41,936 bases of DNA, taken from the IMG/VR virus record IMGVR_UViG_3300036768_001265, positions 1 to 41,936 of that record; one strand, 5' to 3'. The translations under genes were made by a program, and so were the position numbers. The notes under the pieces are model-generated. The model was not told the origin of the DNA and searched no databases. It was given only the letters and a program-made list of their open reading frames with translations. Source of the stretch: a virus. Within the stretch, counting starts at the first letter, position 1. Each line of letters opens with the position of its first letter. This document shows, piece by piece, positions 1 through 8,883 of the stretch.

Positions 1-494
1 GCATTTCGTTTCGCCAGCCTCGACTGCCAAACAGCGGTGGCAGCAATTGGGCTATGTTAGTGCGCGCTGCGCCGCCGACTCCGTATAAGATTACGATTAG
101 GTTAAAAGGCTTAATGCGCGTGGCTAACTCTGCGTCCTTCGGCCCGCTTTGGCGGAATAGCAGCACTGGTGCTTTCCACGTTCTACGTTTTGAAAATAAT
201 AGTGGCTTTTTTGACCCAGCCTTAGCCGGGTGGAATTCCGTAACGTCGTGGAGTGCAAACACCGTAGCGAACCAGAGGTTTTTACGCACGTTGGAATGGT
301 TTCAACTAAGCGATGACGGAACTAATAGAAAAGTTTCTCTTTCGGCTGATGGTGATGAGTGGTTGACATTTTGGACGGGGTCAAGGACGACGTTTACTAC
401 TCCGAATCAGGTTGGTTTTGGAATGAATAACTACCCAAATAATGATCCAGCGATGGACGGGGTGATGACGCTGCTGTCGTGGGAGGTCACATGA
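1..494 (+). CDS. Tail-fibre/receptor-binding protein, C-terminal part (open at window start)
   Basis: The reading frame is open from base 3 with no stop before 494, so the true start lies outside the window. The segment NWAMLVRAAPPTPYKI and the later beta-rich, Trp/Gly-rich stretch ending LLSWEVT look like the LamG/concanavalin-like end of phage fibres, which bind host-surface glycans. The gene open at the other end of the window (41374-41936) ends in a stretch that normally precedes this kind of domain, so the two pieces are probably one gene on a circular molecule. Joining them directly does not keep this frame (frame 2 reads HFVSPASTA and then stops), so at least one indel lies near the ends. 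The fibre role is fairly sure; the exact fold is inferred. Confidence 0.6.
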   Translation, partial: ISFRQPRLPNSGGSNWAMLVRAAPPTPYKITIRLKGLMRVANSASFGPLWRNSSTGAFHVLRFENNSGFFDPALAGWNSVTSWSANTVANQRFLRTLEWFQLSDDGTNRKVSLSADGDEWLTFWTGSRTTFTTPNQVGFGMNNYPNNDPAMDGVMTLLSWEVT

Positions 495-883
495 AGTTTG
501 AGGGTGTGCGAGCAACGCAACTATGGAGATGGGAAGAACAGGTGAAAGATCTCCTTTCAACTGTTCAAATTCATGACATGAGTGTTGATAACATTCTTGA
601 CTTTGTCGGAAGACAAGTTCTTCAACTCTGGATTTTGCGAGATGGTGTGAAAGTGCATGGTGTGCTGCTAACGGAAATTGTGCATCATCCGAAGCACTCG
701 ATTTTAGTGCTGAAATACGGGGCCGGAAAGTTGCCTGCAAATGCCAAGAAAATTTTAAGGGATATTGTAATTCCGTGGAGCAAGATGTATGGTTGTTCCA
801 AGATTGAGGTAGCGGGCCGAAAAGGCTGGAAGCGGGTTTTAGGTCTTACTCAAGAAATTCCGCTGTATCGAGGAGATATCTGA
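491..883 (+). CDS. Small protein with GNAT-like pattern, possibly virion-associated
   Basis: This 130-residue protein starts at the ATG at 491, preceded by GGGAGGT; the ATG overlaps the stop of the fibre gene (ATGA), so the two are translationally coupled. The C-terminal motif KIEVAGRKGWKRVLG resembles a segment of acetyltransferase-fold proteins that many podoviruses carry next to their internal virion genes. Its position between a fibre gene and three ejection-type proteins matches small head proteins such as T7 gp13. No acetyl-CoA P-loop can be confirmed by eye, so enzyme activity is not claimed. Confidence 0.6.
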   Translation: MKFEGVRATQLWRWEEQVKDLLSTVQIHDMSVDNILDFVGRQVLQLWILRDGVKVHGVLLTEIVHHPKHSILVLKYGAGKLPANAKKILRDIVIPWSKMYGCSKIEVAGRKGWKRVLGLTQEIPLYRGDI

Positions 884-1761
884 TGTCCGGTGGCGGTGGC
901 GGAGGCCAGACAACCCAGATCCAGAAATCCGATCCGTGGGTCGGCGCGCAACCATTTCTGTTAGATGCTTATCAGCAAGCAAAGGCTGCCGCTGCTCGCA
1001 CGCCGACAAGTGCGTTTAGCGGAAATTTTGTCAATCCTGCTAATACTCTACAGCAACAGGCTGTTAATCAGGCAGCGCTAAGAGCGAACACGCTCAGCGA
1101 CGGACAGAATGTGCTAGATGTCGCAAATGAAAGCCTGTCTGGTAGGATGCTTGACAGCAATCCGTATCTGCAGCAGGCAATCGATGCGACTGTCCGGCCT
1201 GCCGTGCAGCGCGCAACTGACGAGATCCTACCGTCAATTACGACGAGTGCGGGCGCACAGGGCGCTTTTGGCGGCACGCGGCAAGCATTTTTAGAAGCGC
1301 TTGTCGCGCGGGATGTGGCCAGGCAGGTCGCGGATACTGCGGCGCAAATGTGGAATAACAATTATAATCGCGAGCGGATGATACAAACGCAGATCGCGCC
1401 GCAGATGTTAATGGCTGGAAATACGCTGCAGATGGCGCCGAGTCAGGCATTGTTAGAAGCCGGAAATGAGCAGTATCGGCTTGACGATCTTATCCGCATG
1501 AACCAGCAGATGCAGTTTGAGGATGAGATCAACCGCCACTGGCGCGCGGTTAATCCGTATATTGCCGCACTTAGTGGGCTCGGAATGCCTGGTGGACAAA
1601 GCGTGACTACTGCACAGGGTGCTCCAGGCCTAAGTCGTGGCAGCGCGGCCGGGGCCGGGGCGTTAAGTGGAGCCGCTTTAGGCACGGCAATTTACCCCGG
1701 CTTGGGCACCTTGATTGGCGCAGGCATTGGCGGACTCGCCGGTTATTTTGGAGCAAGGTAA
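883..1761 (+). CDS. Putative internal virion / DNA ejection protein (292 aa)
   Basis: The start overlaps the previous stop (TGATG). The N-terminus is a glycine run (SGGGGGGQTT), followed by long Ala/Gln-rich helices with motifs such as GAQGAFGGTRQAF, typical of phage proteins that leave the head with the DNA (T7 gp14 or P22 gp7 type). The last 45 residues form a glycine-zipper-like hydrophobic tail (GAALGTAIYPGLGTLIGAG), which could insert into or cross the cell envelope. Its position before two larger proteins repeats the T7 order gp14-gp15-gp16. The role is inferred from composition and order. Confidence 0.65.
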   Translation: MSGGGGGGQTTQIQKSDPWVGAQPFLLDAYQQAKAAAARTPTSAFSGNFVNPANTLQQQAVNQAALRANTLSDGQNVLDVANESLSGRMLDSNPYLQQAIDATVRPAVQRATDEILPSITTSAGAQGAFGGTRQAFLEALVARDVARQVADTAAQMWNNNYNRERMIQTQIAPQMLMAGNTLQMAPSQALLEAGNEQYRLDDLIRMNQQMQFEDEINRHWRAVNPYIAALSGLGMPGGQSVTTAQGAPGLSRGSAAGAGALSGAALGTAIYPGLGTLIGAGIGGLAGYFGAR

Positions 1762-3213
1762 ATGAGCGGTCAGTGGGGCTGGAGCGGAAACAATGAGCCA
1801 GTCGGGGCCCGCTTTGCGCGTGGGCTGCGGCAGTTATTCGGCACGCCACGACCGGGCACCGCTCCAAGTAACGCGCGGTTGGGCGAACTTGAGCGCATTG
1901 CCAGGCTTTACGGATACTTACCTCCAATTGACCCGCGGCTTATGCCTGTATCGCAAGGGCCTTCGATACCTGATGATTTCGAAGTGCTCATGTCCCCGGC
2001 ACCGAGCCCGCCGACTGAACCGCGTGGTATCGTGCCGCCGCAAGAACGAGCAAATGGGCCGCAGACCGAGGCGGAAAGAAATTGGCTGGAGCGTCTAGGC
2101 ATTCGGCTGCGCCAGGGCACCGACGAGGAGCTGGCTCGATTAAACCCAAGGCCTGTGCCGGGCGACCAGGTTGGGCGGATTCGTGGCACTGGAGAGCCTA
2201 GGCCTAATCCGTTTTTTGACCTGGCGCAGATGAACGCGGAGGAAATGCTTCGGCGCAGCGGACAGCGTTATCCCACTACGCAGATTGCACCGACTGAAGA
2301 AACGCCTCCGACGCCAGAAGAAGCTCCAGCGCCGACCCAGCCACCGCCGTCGCAGGCCGCTGGTCGAGCCACGCCGACCTTTCCGACTTTCCAGGGTCGC
2401 GATCCTGATTTTGAACGGGTGCGGCGGCAGTATGAAGAAGGCCGCCCGCGGCAGCGTGAACGTGATCCGGAAGAGCGTATGATGCGGATCATCGCTGCCG
2501 GGCTTGCTGGGATTCCCGGTAGGACAGGGCTTGATGTAGCATCTGGTGTGCTTAGCGGGATTGGGCAGGGTTATGCGCGGGAGTCTGATCGTGACGAAGC
2601 GCTCTGGCAACGGGATGAAGAAGCCAGGAGACAGTTTGAGTTAGGACTTGCCGGGCTGCTCGGGGCGCAGGAACAGGCGCAGTTTAATAACGCGCTGGCA
2701 CGTCAGACCTTTGACCGACAGAGTGCGATTAGCGCAGAAGAACTTGCTCTGCGCCGCGAAGGGCTGGATATTCAAAGAGAAAATGCCGGGCTGAATGGAC
2801 TGTTAACCCGGATGCGGATTGCTGCGCTGGCGCAGCAAGCTGGCTTAGCAAGCGACCCAGCACAAATTCTCGCTAGGGGCGTGCATGAGTTAGTAACAAG
2901 ACCTGCGACGCAGTTAACTGTAAACGGTCGTCCGCTAACTTTTGACGTGGGCGGACAGCAGTTAACTTTTGGGCAAGTTAGAGACAGGCTGCTGCAAATG
3001 CAGGGGCGGGCAAGTAATTTTGCGTCCAACCCGTTGTTTGCTGCTAATCCGGGCATGGCGGAGAGGGCTATCCAAGCCCAGTTAGGCGACCTGTTTATGC
3101 AGCGCTTTATGACGCTAAGCCCGATTGAGCAGAGGGAAGTGCTTATGCAACTTGCCCGACTTGGTGAGGGGCGTGCGCGGTTCGGCACTACCAGGATTAA
3201 TGAGGATGAGTGA
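1762..3213 (+). CDS. Putative internal virion protein (483 aa)
   Basis: The ATG directly follows the preceding TAA, with GGAG and AAGG upstream as ribosome site. The N-terminal half is Pro/Arg-rich and low in complexity (a PTPEEAPAPTQPPPS segment near residues 180-195), probably disordered. The C-terminal half is helical and rich in Gln, Ala and Leu. This is the middle gene of a three-gene ejection-protein block and would correspond in position to T7 gp15. I recognise no catalytic motif. The end overlaps the next gene by a few bases. Confidence 0.6.
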   Translation: MSGQWGWSGNNEPVGARFARGLRQLFGTPRPGTAPSNARLGELERIARLYGYLPPIDPRLMPVSQGPSIPDDFEVLMSPAPSPPTEPRGIVPPQERANGPQTEAERNWLERLGIRLRQGTDEELARLNPRPVPGDQVGRIRGTGEPRPNPFFDLAQMNAEEMLRRSGQRYPTTQIAPTEETPPTPEEAPAPTQPPPSQAAGRATPTFPTFQGRDPDFERVRRQYEEGRPRQRERDPEERMMRIIAAGLAGIPGRTGLDVASGVLSGIGQGYARESDRDEALWQRDEEARRQFELGLAGLLGAQEQAQFNNALARQTFDRQSAISAEELALRREGLDIQRENAGLNGLLTRMRIAALAQQAGLASDPAQILARGVHELVTRPATQLTVNGRPLTFDVGGQQLTFGQVRDRLLQMQGRASNFASNPLFAANPGMAERAIQAQLGDLFMQRFMTLSPIEQREVLMQLARLGEGRARFGTTRINEDE

Positions 3214-6200
3214 TACGTATCGGCCGATCACGCTTGAGTCTTTGGCTGGGGCTCCGCCAACGGCCGCCACACCTGGCGGATTTTGGAATCCTCTACGTCA
3301 ATTTGCTGCGTCGGCTGTGCGCAGCGGGACAAGCGAATTAGTCGGGCTGCCCGGAGAATGGGCAGCGGATATGTTTGGGACTACGTTAGAAGAAAACGAC
3401 GCTTGGCGGAATAGAAATTTTTGGACTTCCATTGGCTCGCAAATCGCAGGCGCGGTTCCTGCTTATTTGGCTAGCGCTGCTGTAACCGGTCCCCTGGCTG
3501 TCGGCACGGGACTTGCCAGGGCTGTTCCCGCTATTGGCCGTCTTTATGGCAACCCGGCAGTGCGGGCTGCGGCGTATGCCGCTGCGCCTGTGCGAACGGC
3601 AGCGCTTGAGGCTACGTTGTCAACGGTGCCAATTAGCGCGGCGCGGCTCGCAGTCGCGCCGGTGCTTGGCGGGGATTTGGAACACACTGCCGCAAGTATC
3701 GGTATTGATCTTGCGGGCTCGGCGGTGCTGGGGGGCGGTTTTGGGCTGCTGCGTGGAATGCGCAGCGGCAATGTGCTTGAAACGGAACAGTTACTTGCGA
3801 GGCACGTGCCGGAATACAATATCTCCGCGCCGCCACAGGAAAGGATGCAGGCGCTCGAAAACTTTAATCCACCAACGCCGGACCTTGCAGCGCTGCGGGA
3901 TCGGACGGTTGAAGCGCTTAAGCAGACTGTCAGGATTGAAAACGCTCCATCGTTGGCGGGGCGGAGTCCGTGGCTTGCGGGGCTGGAAGGCATGGAAGAC
4001 ACTGGCGAAAAAGCCAGGCGTGCCATGCAGCTCGACTTTAACAGGCTGTTCAGGCCGACCCCGCCCACGACTGAGGAGCGAGCGCTCCGAGTGCAAACGC
4101 TAAGTCGTAGCGGCACCGGATTTGACTCGGACACTGCTTGGCGTGCGATCGTGGATGAGGTAGGACTCCCGCAGAATTGGGAGCGGAACATCCAGTATCC
4201 TCGCGTTGTGACGGCGCGGGGAAGCGCTGCCGAACAAGTAGATGCTGTTATTCGCCGGTATCTGGAAGATGTCGGGGATGGCTGGTTCATTCGTCGGGAG
4301 CAAAATCAGGATCTGTTTTTAGTTGCGCGTGAACTTCCCAGCACGGAAGACGCTAAGCGTTGGTTTATCGCACGCACCAACGCTCCAGAACGCCTACGCC
4401 CACTGTCTCCCGCGCTTCGCCGTGGGGACAAGTTAGCAAGGTTTGTTGGACAGGCAGAGGAGACACTGCTTGAACAAGCCGCGAAGGCGATGCCGGAAGA
4501 CTCCATTCTGCGAATGGCTGTGGAAGGTCAGAAGAACCGCCCGGTTGCCATGCGCCAGAACCTTGCGACGTGGAGTATGGCAGATTATTTCCCGCAGCCG
4601 TTGGCGCGCGTCGCGAAAGAACTAGAGCCGTTGCGGGATGAGGTGTGGAGGCGGACTAAGAGCGTCATCGCGCCAACGATGCATAGGTTTAAGGATCGGC
4701 CGCTGATTTCGTGGACGATCCAGAACGCAAAGCATATTTACGAAACTGCGCAGGGTAAAGCGGCAAGGGCCCTGCACGGGCGCAGGCCAGCGATTAGCCC
4801 TCTTGGGCAAATTATCCGTGGCCTGCCTGATGAGGGAGGACTTCGCTCCCTCTTTGACAAAATTCAGGAGTCTGATGTTGCGACCATTGCACGTTACGCG
4901 CATGCGCGGGAAACTGGAAAGTTAAGTCTTGACGATGCTCTGAAAGCAATAGCGCCTGACGTTGACGCCGCGTCGCTTGAGCGTGTGACGCCGTTAATCC
5001 GGGAATGGGACCGGGTGGCGAATGAGGCCTGGCAAGAACTCGTGCAGACTGCGCAGATTACGGGAACAAAACTAGGGCGGGAAGTCGAAGGCTGGGCGAT
5101 TCCGCACATGTGGCCTGGTGATTTTCGTCAGCGGGTGCTGACGGACGATCGCAGGACGATAATTTTCGGAGGCCGGACAAAGAACGAAGCCAGGCTCGAA
5201 GCGGAGCAGTGGGTTAAGCAGAACGGTGGAAGGCTGAATGGTGAACCTTTTCAGACTGACCGGAAGGGGGATTACGAGCTTCTGTTAGAAAGCCGCGCCA
5301 AAAGACTTGTGCCTAACGAAGTCGGGATCAACCAGCCGGGCAATTTGAAGAGCCGGCAGAGAAATCCTGCAGGCGGCTATGTCGGCGATATTAATATGAA
5401 GTTGCCGAGTAAGTCGGAACTGTGGGACATTCTCTCGTCCGACATCACGATGAAGTATCGAAGCATCGCGGAGCGGGTAGTCAACCGCTTAACGCAGCCA
5501 TTGCTGCCGGAAATTCGAGGCCGGTATGGCAGAGCGTCGTTAAACGAAGCCGTGCAGCAGCTGCGCGTGATGCGGGGGGAAGAAGGGGAATTTAGCCGCT
5601 GGCAGAATAAAGCCATGAGTTTGCTGGACCCCCTTCTTGGGAAGAACAGCGCGTCGAAAGTTGCCACTGCTTGGAACGCTACCGAGTCACACTTTGCGTT
5701 CGGGTTCGGGAATTTAAGTTTTCCTGCCGGGAACCTCGTAACATTTCTGCAGACCGTGGCTCCGAAGTTAGCGTTAACACGGCAACTCGGGCAGAAAACC
5801 CCAGAGGCTGTGTGGAACTACTTCGACTTCCAGCCAAGTTTTAACTCCCAGGGCCTGCCTGACGGAGCGTTCGCCAGCATTAGCCCGTTGAAGTTAATGC
5901 GGGAGGCGGCGCGGTCGTTGATAAAGCCTACTGAAGCGGAAAGAGCGGCTTTTAGTCGGGCTGTTGAAGAGGGGATTATCGCTGCTCGCATCCAGGACGA
6001 ATATCTGGGTGTTAAATCGCGCTTTATGCAGGCGCTGCGTGACGCGAGAAGAGGTGAAGAGCCTATTGCTAATTTGATCCGCGCAGGCGCGACCGCAAAT
6101 TTAGCGTTACCACATAGAGTTGAAGAATTAACTCGCGCGCATGCGTTTATGACTTGGTTCAAAGTCGGCAAAGAACTCATGAACATGACTGACGAGTCCG

Positions 6201-7186
6201 CGTATGTTTTCGCCAAACGCGGGACTTGGCAGACGATGTATGGCTATAGCCAGGCTGACCGACCGAGGATGTTTACCGGGCCGGTCGGAATGATGTTTGG
6301 CTTGTTTAAAAACTGGATGTTCAATTACACCGCGGACCTGGCGAAGTATGTCGGCGAGGCTACGCGCGGTAACATGAATGCGCTGCTGTGGGCGCTCGGC
6401 GGCGTGGCAACGACTGCGGGTCTTGGCGGTATCCCGCTCGTCGCAGCCGTTGACCAATTCCAAAGGCTGTTCAATAACAAAAGTCTGGTAGAAGAATTGT
6501 ATGGAGTCGCCGGGATTGAAGTAGGCGATGTGATCAACTACGGCCTGCCGGCGCTGTTTGGTGTGAGCCTGCAGGGCATGATGGCAGCGCCATTTAACGA
6601 CCCCCGGCGAGATCTGACGTTTTTAACGAACGTTGTAGCGCTGCAAAGGGTGCATCGTGTAGCGAAGGTTGCCGGGGATATCTGGGACCGTTGGGCGGCA
6701 GGCGGGGAAAACCCATTCACGCAGGATAGGACCTGGGACCAATTGCATTTTGCGCTTTCGCCGCGCACTCTATACCGGCTGTTTGCGCAAATCGAAGACG
6801 GGGCGTTGAAGTCGATCAGAAATGGTAGGCCTATTATTGAGGGAGTGAGTGAGTTTGAAAGGGCGCTGAACGCGATAGGGATGACTCCGACACGCATTGC
6901 CCGAGCCTGGGAAGTCAGCGAGTCACTCTGGGACGATCAGGATCGCAGGCGGAAGCTGACGACAGATTTTGCCGAGGCTTATAGCGACGCTATGACTGCC
7001 GGAGACTCCCGGGCCATGCAAAACGTAATTCAAAGAGCCATTGAGAATGGCGTCGACCTTAGTTCTGTTATGCGTGGCGCTATGATGCGGCAGCGTAATC
7101 TGGTGCGCCCGCAAATTCCGACGGACTATTTACGGCTGCCTGGGGCATACGAGCGTATGCGTGCGCTCGGGCTTGTTGAACAGTGA
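3206..7186 (+). CDS. Giant internal virion / DNA ejection protein (about 1326 aa)
   Basis: The start chosen is the ATG at 3206 (MSDTYRPI), about 9 bases after AGGA; ATG 3200 is also possible, and the frame is open further upstream but overlaps the previous gene. At about 1326 residues it matches the size of T7 gp16, the last protein ejected with the genome. The segment MFGLFKNWMFNYTADLAKY near residue 1030, followed by hydrophobic helices, recurs in large podovirus ejection proteins. Unlike T7 gp16 I see no lytic transglycosylase domain at the N-terminus; a separate transglycosylase gene lies at 33101-33658. Many Leu codons are TTA (for example 5768-5770 and 5774-5776). It is the last gene of the late arm. 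Confidence 0.75.
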   Translation: MSDTYRPITLESLAGAPPTAATPGGFWNPLRQFAASAVRSGTSELVGLPGEWAADMFGTTLEENDAWRNRNFWTSIGSQIAGAVPAYLASAAVTGPLAVGTGLARAVPAIGRLYGNPAVRAAAYAAAPVRTAALEATLSTVPISAARLAVAPVLGGDLEHTAASIGIDLAGSAVLGGGFGLLRGMRSGNVLETEQLLARHVPEYNISAPPQERMQALENFNPPTPDLAALRDRTVEALKQTVRIENAPSLAGRSPWLAGLEGMEDTGEKARRAMQLDFNRLFRPTPPTTEERALRVQTLSRSGTGFDSDTAWRAIVDEVGLPQNWERNIQYPRVVTARGSAAEQVDAVIRRYLEDVGDGWFIRREQNQDLFLVARELPSTEDAKRWFIARTNAPERLRPLSPALRRGDKLARFVGQAEETLLEQAAKAMPEDSILRMAVEGQKNRPVAMRQNLATWSMADYFPQPLARVAKELEPLRDEVWRRTKSVIAPTMHRFKDRPLISWTIQNAKHIYETAQGKAARALHGRRPAISPLGQIIRGLPDEGGLRSLFDKIQESDVATIARYAHARETGKLSLDDALKAIAPDVDAASLERVTPLIREWDRVANEAWQELVQTAQITGTKLGREVEGWAIPHMWPGDFRQRVLTDDRRTIIFGGRTKNEARLEAEQWVKQNGGRLNGEPFQTDRKGDYELLLESRAKRLVPNEVGINQPGNLKSRQRNPAGGYVGDINMKLPSKSELWDILSSDITMKYRSIAERVVNRLTQPLLPEIRGRYGRASLNEAVQQLRVMRGEEGEFSRWQNKAMSLLDPLLGKNSASKVATAWNATESHFAFGFGNLSFPAGNLVTFLQTVAPKLALTRQLGQKTPEAVWNYFDFQPSFNSQGLPDGAFASISPLKLMREAARSLIKPTEAERAAFSRAVEEGIIAARIQDEYLGVKSRFMQALRDARRGEEPIANLIRAGATANLALPHRVEELTRAHAFMTWFKVGKELMNMTDESAYVFAKRGTWQTMYGYSQADRPRMFTGPVGMMFGLFKNWMFNYTADLAKYVGEATRGNMNALLWALGGVATTAGLGGIPLVAAVDQFQRLFNNKSLVEELYGVAGIEVGDVINYGLPALFGVSLQGMMAAPFNDPRRDLTFLTNVVALQRVHRVAKVAGDIWDRWAAGGENPFTQDRTWDQLHFALSPRTLYRLFAQIEDGALKSIRNGRPIIEGVSEFERALNAIGMTPTRIARAWEVSESLWDDQDRRRKLTTDFAEAYSDAMTAGDSRAMQNVIQRAIENGVDLSSVMRGAMMRQRNLVRPQIPTDYLRLPGAYERMRALGLVEQ

Positions 7187-7190
7187 CATA

Positions 7191-7208
7191 GGGGGCCTCA
7201 AGGCCCCC
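7191..7208. terminator. Bidirectional hairpin terminator between converging arms
   Basis: GGGGGCCT, a two-base CA loop and AGGCCCCC form an 8-bp GC stem five bases after the stop of the giant virion gene and ten bases from the stop of the HNH gene on the other strand. The following bases (TATTCATTATTA on +) are AT-rich but not a pure T run. It is best placed to end late (+) transcription and perhaps early (-) transcription. Confidence 0.8.
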
Positions 7209-7210
7209 TA

Positions 7211-7240
7211 TTCATTATTACGAAAAATCATAAGGATTAA
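7211..7240. repeat. Dyad element copy A
   Basis: Arms TTCATTATTACGA and TCATAAGGATTAA flank AAAA. It is one of seven 30-bp copies in the window and the most diverged on its right arm. It sits three bases after the GC terminator hairpin and overlaps the last codons (NPYDFS) of the HNH gene. It lies where two arms converge, so it is upstream of no gene, which argues against a purely promoter-type role for the family. Confidence 0.75.
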
Positions 7241-7634
7241 ATATCAATCCGAGTCTTTCTTGTTCTCTTCGCTGCCAGTCAATTTCTTTGAAACGTGTCC
7301 AATCGGATTTGTGTTTGTTATTCTCTGAAATTGTTGCCCATCGAAGATTGTCACGCCGATTGTCAAGCCCGTTTCCGTTGATATGATGAGGGACATATTT
7401 TGGCCCTGGCGGCGGAGATATGCGCAGCATAACTGCGCGATGAAGGTAGAGTCCAATACGGTTGTTAAAAGCGCATATTTGACGGCGCGCGTAAGCTCTT
7501 CCGCGTTGGTCTCTGTGAAGTTGCCATTGGTCACAACGTAAATCCTCGTCCTCAACGGAGATTAACGTAATAAACCCTTTTCCAAGCATTATATAACTTG
7601 GGCGGTCCCAATCAATCTCCCTGGGGTCAAACAT
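7218..7634 (-). CDS. HNH endonuclease (homing type)
   Basis: This 138-residue protein has the HNH_3 signature near its C-terminus: an LHRAVM segment, then VPHHINGNGLDNRRDNL and RWATISENN, which form the His-Asn-His metal site that cuts DNA. The start chosen is the ATG at 7634, with GGGGA upstream; a TTG two codons earlier is possible. It overlaps the end of the helicase gene slightly and is the last gene of the early arm. Free-standing HNH genes of this kind are usually mobile and invade phage genomes. Its stop codon lies inside dyad element A. Confidence 0.88.
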   Translation of the reverse strand: MFDPREIDWDRPSYIMLGKGFITLISVEDEDLRCDQWQLHRDQRGRAYARRQICAFNNRIGLYLHRAVMLRISPPPGPKYVPHHINGNGLDNRRDNLRWATISENNKHKSDWTRFKEIDWQRREQERLGLIFNPYDFS

Positions 7635-8883
7635 CGTCAATCCCCGTTCGCGTCATCACAGGAATAAACGCCCTGCCTCGGCTAGTAGGCTGGACGGTGC
7701 AGAGCCCGGAAGAGACGAGTTCTTGCAACGCGGCGTCAACGTATTGTGGCGGCACATCAGCCATAAGTTTCCTCCTGATACGATGCTCAATGATTGGCTC
7801 TCGGTTGACCCCGTATTCGATTTTGAGCCATTTGTGGATGTTGTTCAGAGCAGAAAGTAGCGGGTTCTGGCCGAGGTGTTCAAACACGAGCGGAAGCATA
7901 GACTCCGCCTCGAGCAGCGTTTGTCGCGCACGTTCAACGTGGTCGGTGTTTATGATGAGGTTATTGCTCTCTGCTACAGAATAGACCATGCAAAGTTTGA
8001 GCCAATGGATCGATCGGCGCGGGTTATACTCGGCGAACCGGGTGTCCGCAGGCATCGGCGGCATTCCCTCCGATACCCAAGATTGCAGGATCTTAGCAGC
8101 ATCCGGCGTAACTTTAAACCTGCCGTGGAGCGCGTAGATAGATTTGAGATCCGAAATAAGGTGCGTATAGTCCGGCTCATCCTCGACGCCAAACAGGTCT
8201 ATGGCCTTCACATCTTCGGAGTATACGAAATTAAGCCGGGCGGTGAAGCCCATGCCGATCGCGGTCTCGCCCCAGTTTGCCTGTATGCTTTTGGGTGTGA
8301 TGCCTCCGACGATGGTCAGGAACAGGTTCTCAATGACTTGCTCTCCGCGGGACAAAGTTTCGTAACGCCAGATTTTCGGACAGTCAAAAAAGTCGGTCAG
8401 GTCGGTCATGATTGAGTAATCTCTGTGGCGGATGAAAGTGGACAGCTCGTCAAGGAAGCAGGCATACGCAGTTTGCGTAATAAGCGCTCCGGAAGCGTCC
8501 GTGGAAACCTTAGTTGATGACGCCAGGTTGTCGATGAGTTTTTCCCTGGTAAGGGAATTGGGAGAAAGACGAAAATCTTTGAGTGTAGAAAGCAACTCTC
8601 TTCCGATGCGAAGCGCACGAGTCTTTCCCACGCCCGGCGGGCCGACGAGGACGACGTAGAAGTTAGCAAAAAGAGGCTCCCCTTGGATCAGCAAATAACA
8701 TCGTCGCTGTAAAGCGGCTCCTATTGTGGCAATTGCTGTCCATTTGCGGAAGATCTCAGGGCTATTTGAATGGCTGGTTGATGAGAGAAACTCGTCGATC
8801 CAGTGGCGACCGCTCCGGCGGTGGGGTTCTTGGGTCGTGGCCTGTCCAATCGGAAAGGCCGTAGTGATTTTCGATTGAGCCAT
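7627..8883 (-). CDS. DUF3987-like replicative helicase/primase-associated ATPase
   Basis: This 418-residue P-loop ATPase has Walker A GPPGVGKT at residues 81-88, a Walker-B-like LDE in ACFLDELSTFI, and an N-terminal WTAIATIGAALQRR segment like the DUF3987 family often encoded beside phage polymerases. It probably unwinds DNA or loads onto forks during phage replication. The first 121 bases overlap the 3' end of the polymerase gene in another frame; the ATG at 8883 is used because no good later start precedes the conserved WIDEF segment. I found no separate primase, so this protein may carry that task or the phage may use host DnaG. Confidence 0.75.
   Translation of the reverse strand: MAQSKITTAFPIGQATTQEPHRRSGRHWIDEFLSSTSHSNSPEIFRKWTAIATIGAALQRRCYLLIQGEPLFANFYVVLVGPPGVGKTRALRIGRELLSTLKDFRLSPNSLTREKLIDNLASSTKVSTDASGALITQTAYACFLDELSTFIRHRDYSIMTDLTDFFDCPKIWRYETLSRGEQVIENLFLTIVGGITPKSIQANWGETAIGMGFTARLNFVYSEDVKAIDLFGVEDEPDYTHLISDLKSIYALHGRFKVTPDAAKILQSWVSEGMPPMPADTRFAEYNPRRSIHWLKLCMVYSVAESNNLIINTDHVERARQTLLEAESMLPLVFEHLGQNPLLSALNNIHKWLKIEYGVNREPIIEHRIRRKLMADVPPQYVDAALQELVSSGLCTVQPTSRGRAFIPVMTRTGIDDV

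Noticed and set aside
3544-4290. 248-residue - strand frame opposite the giant virion gene
   Set aside because: Ser/Pro-rich antisense shadow; codon pattern and coupling favour the + strand gene.
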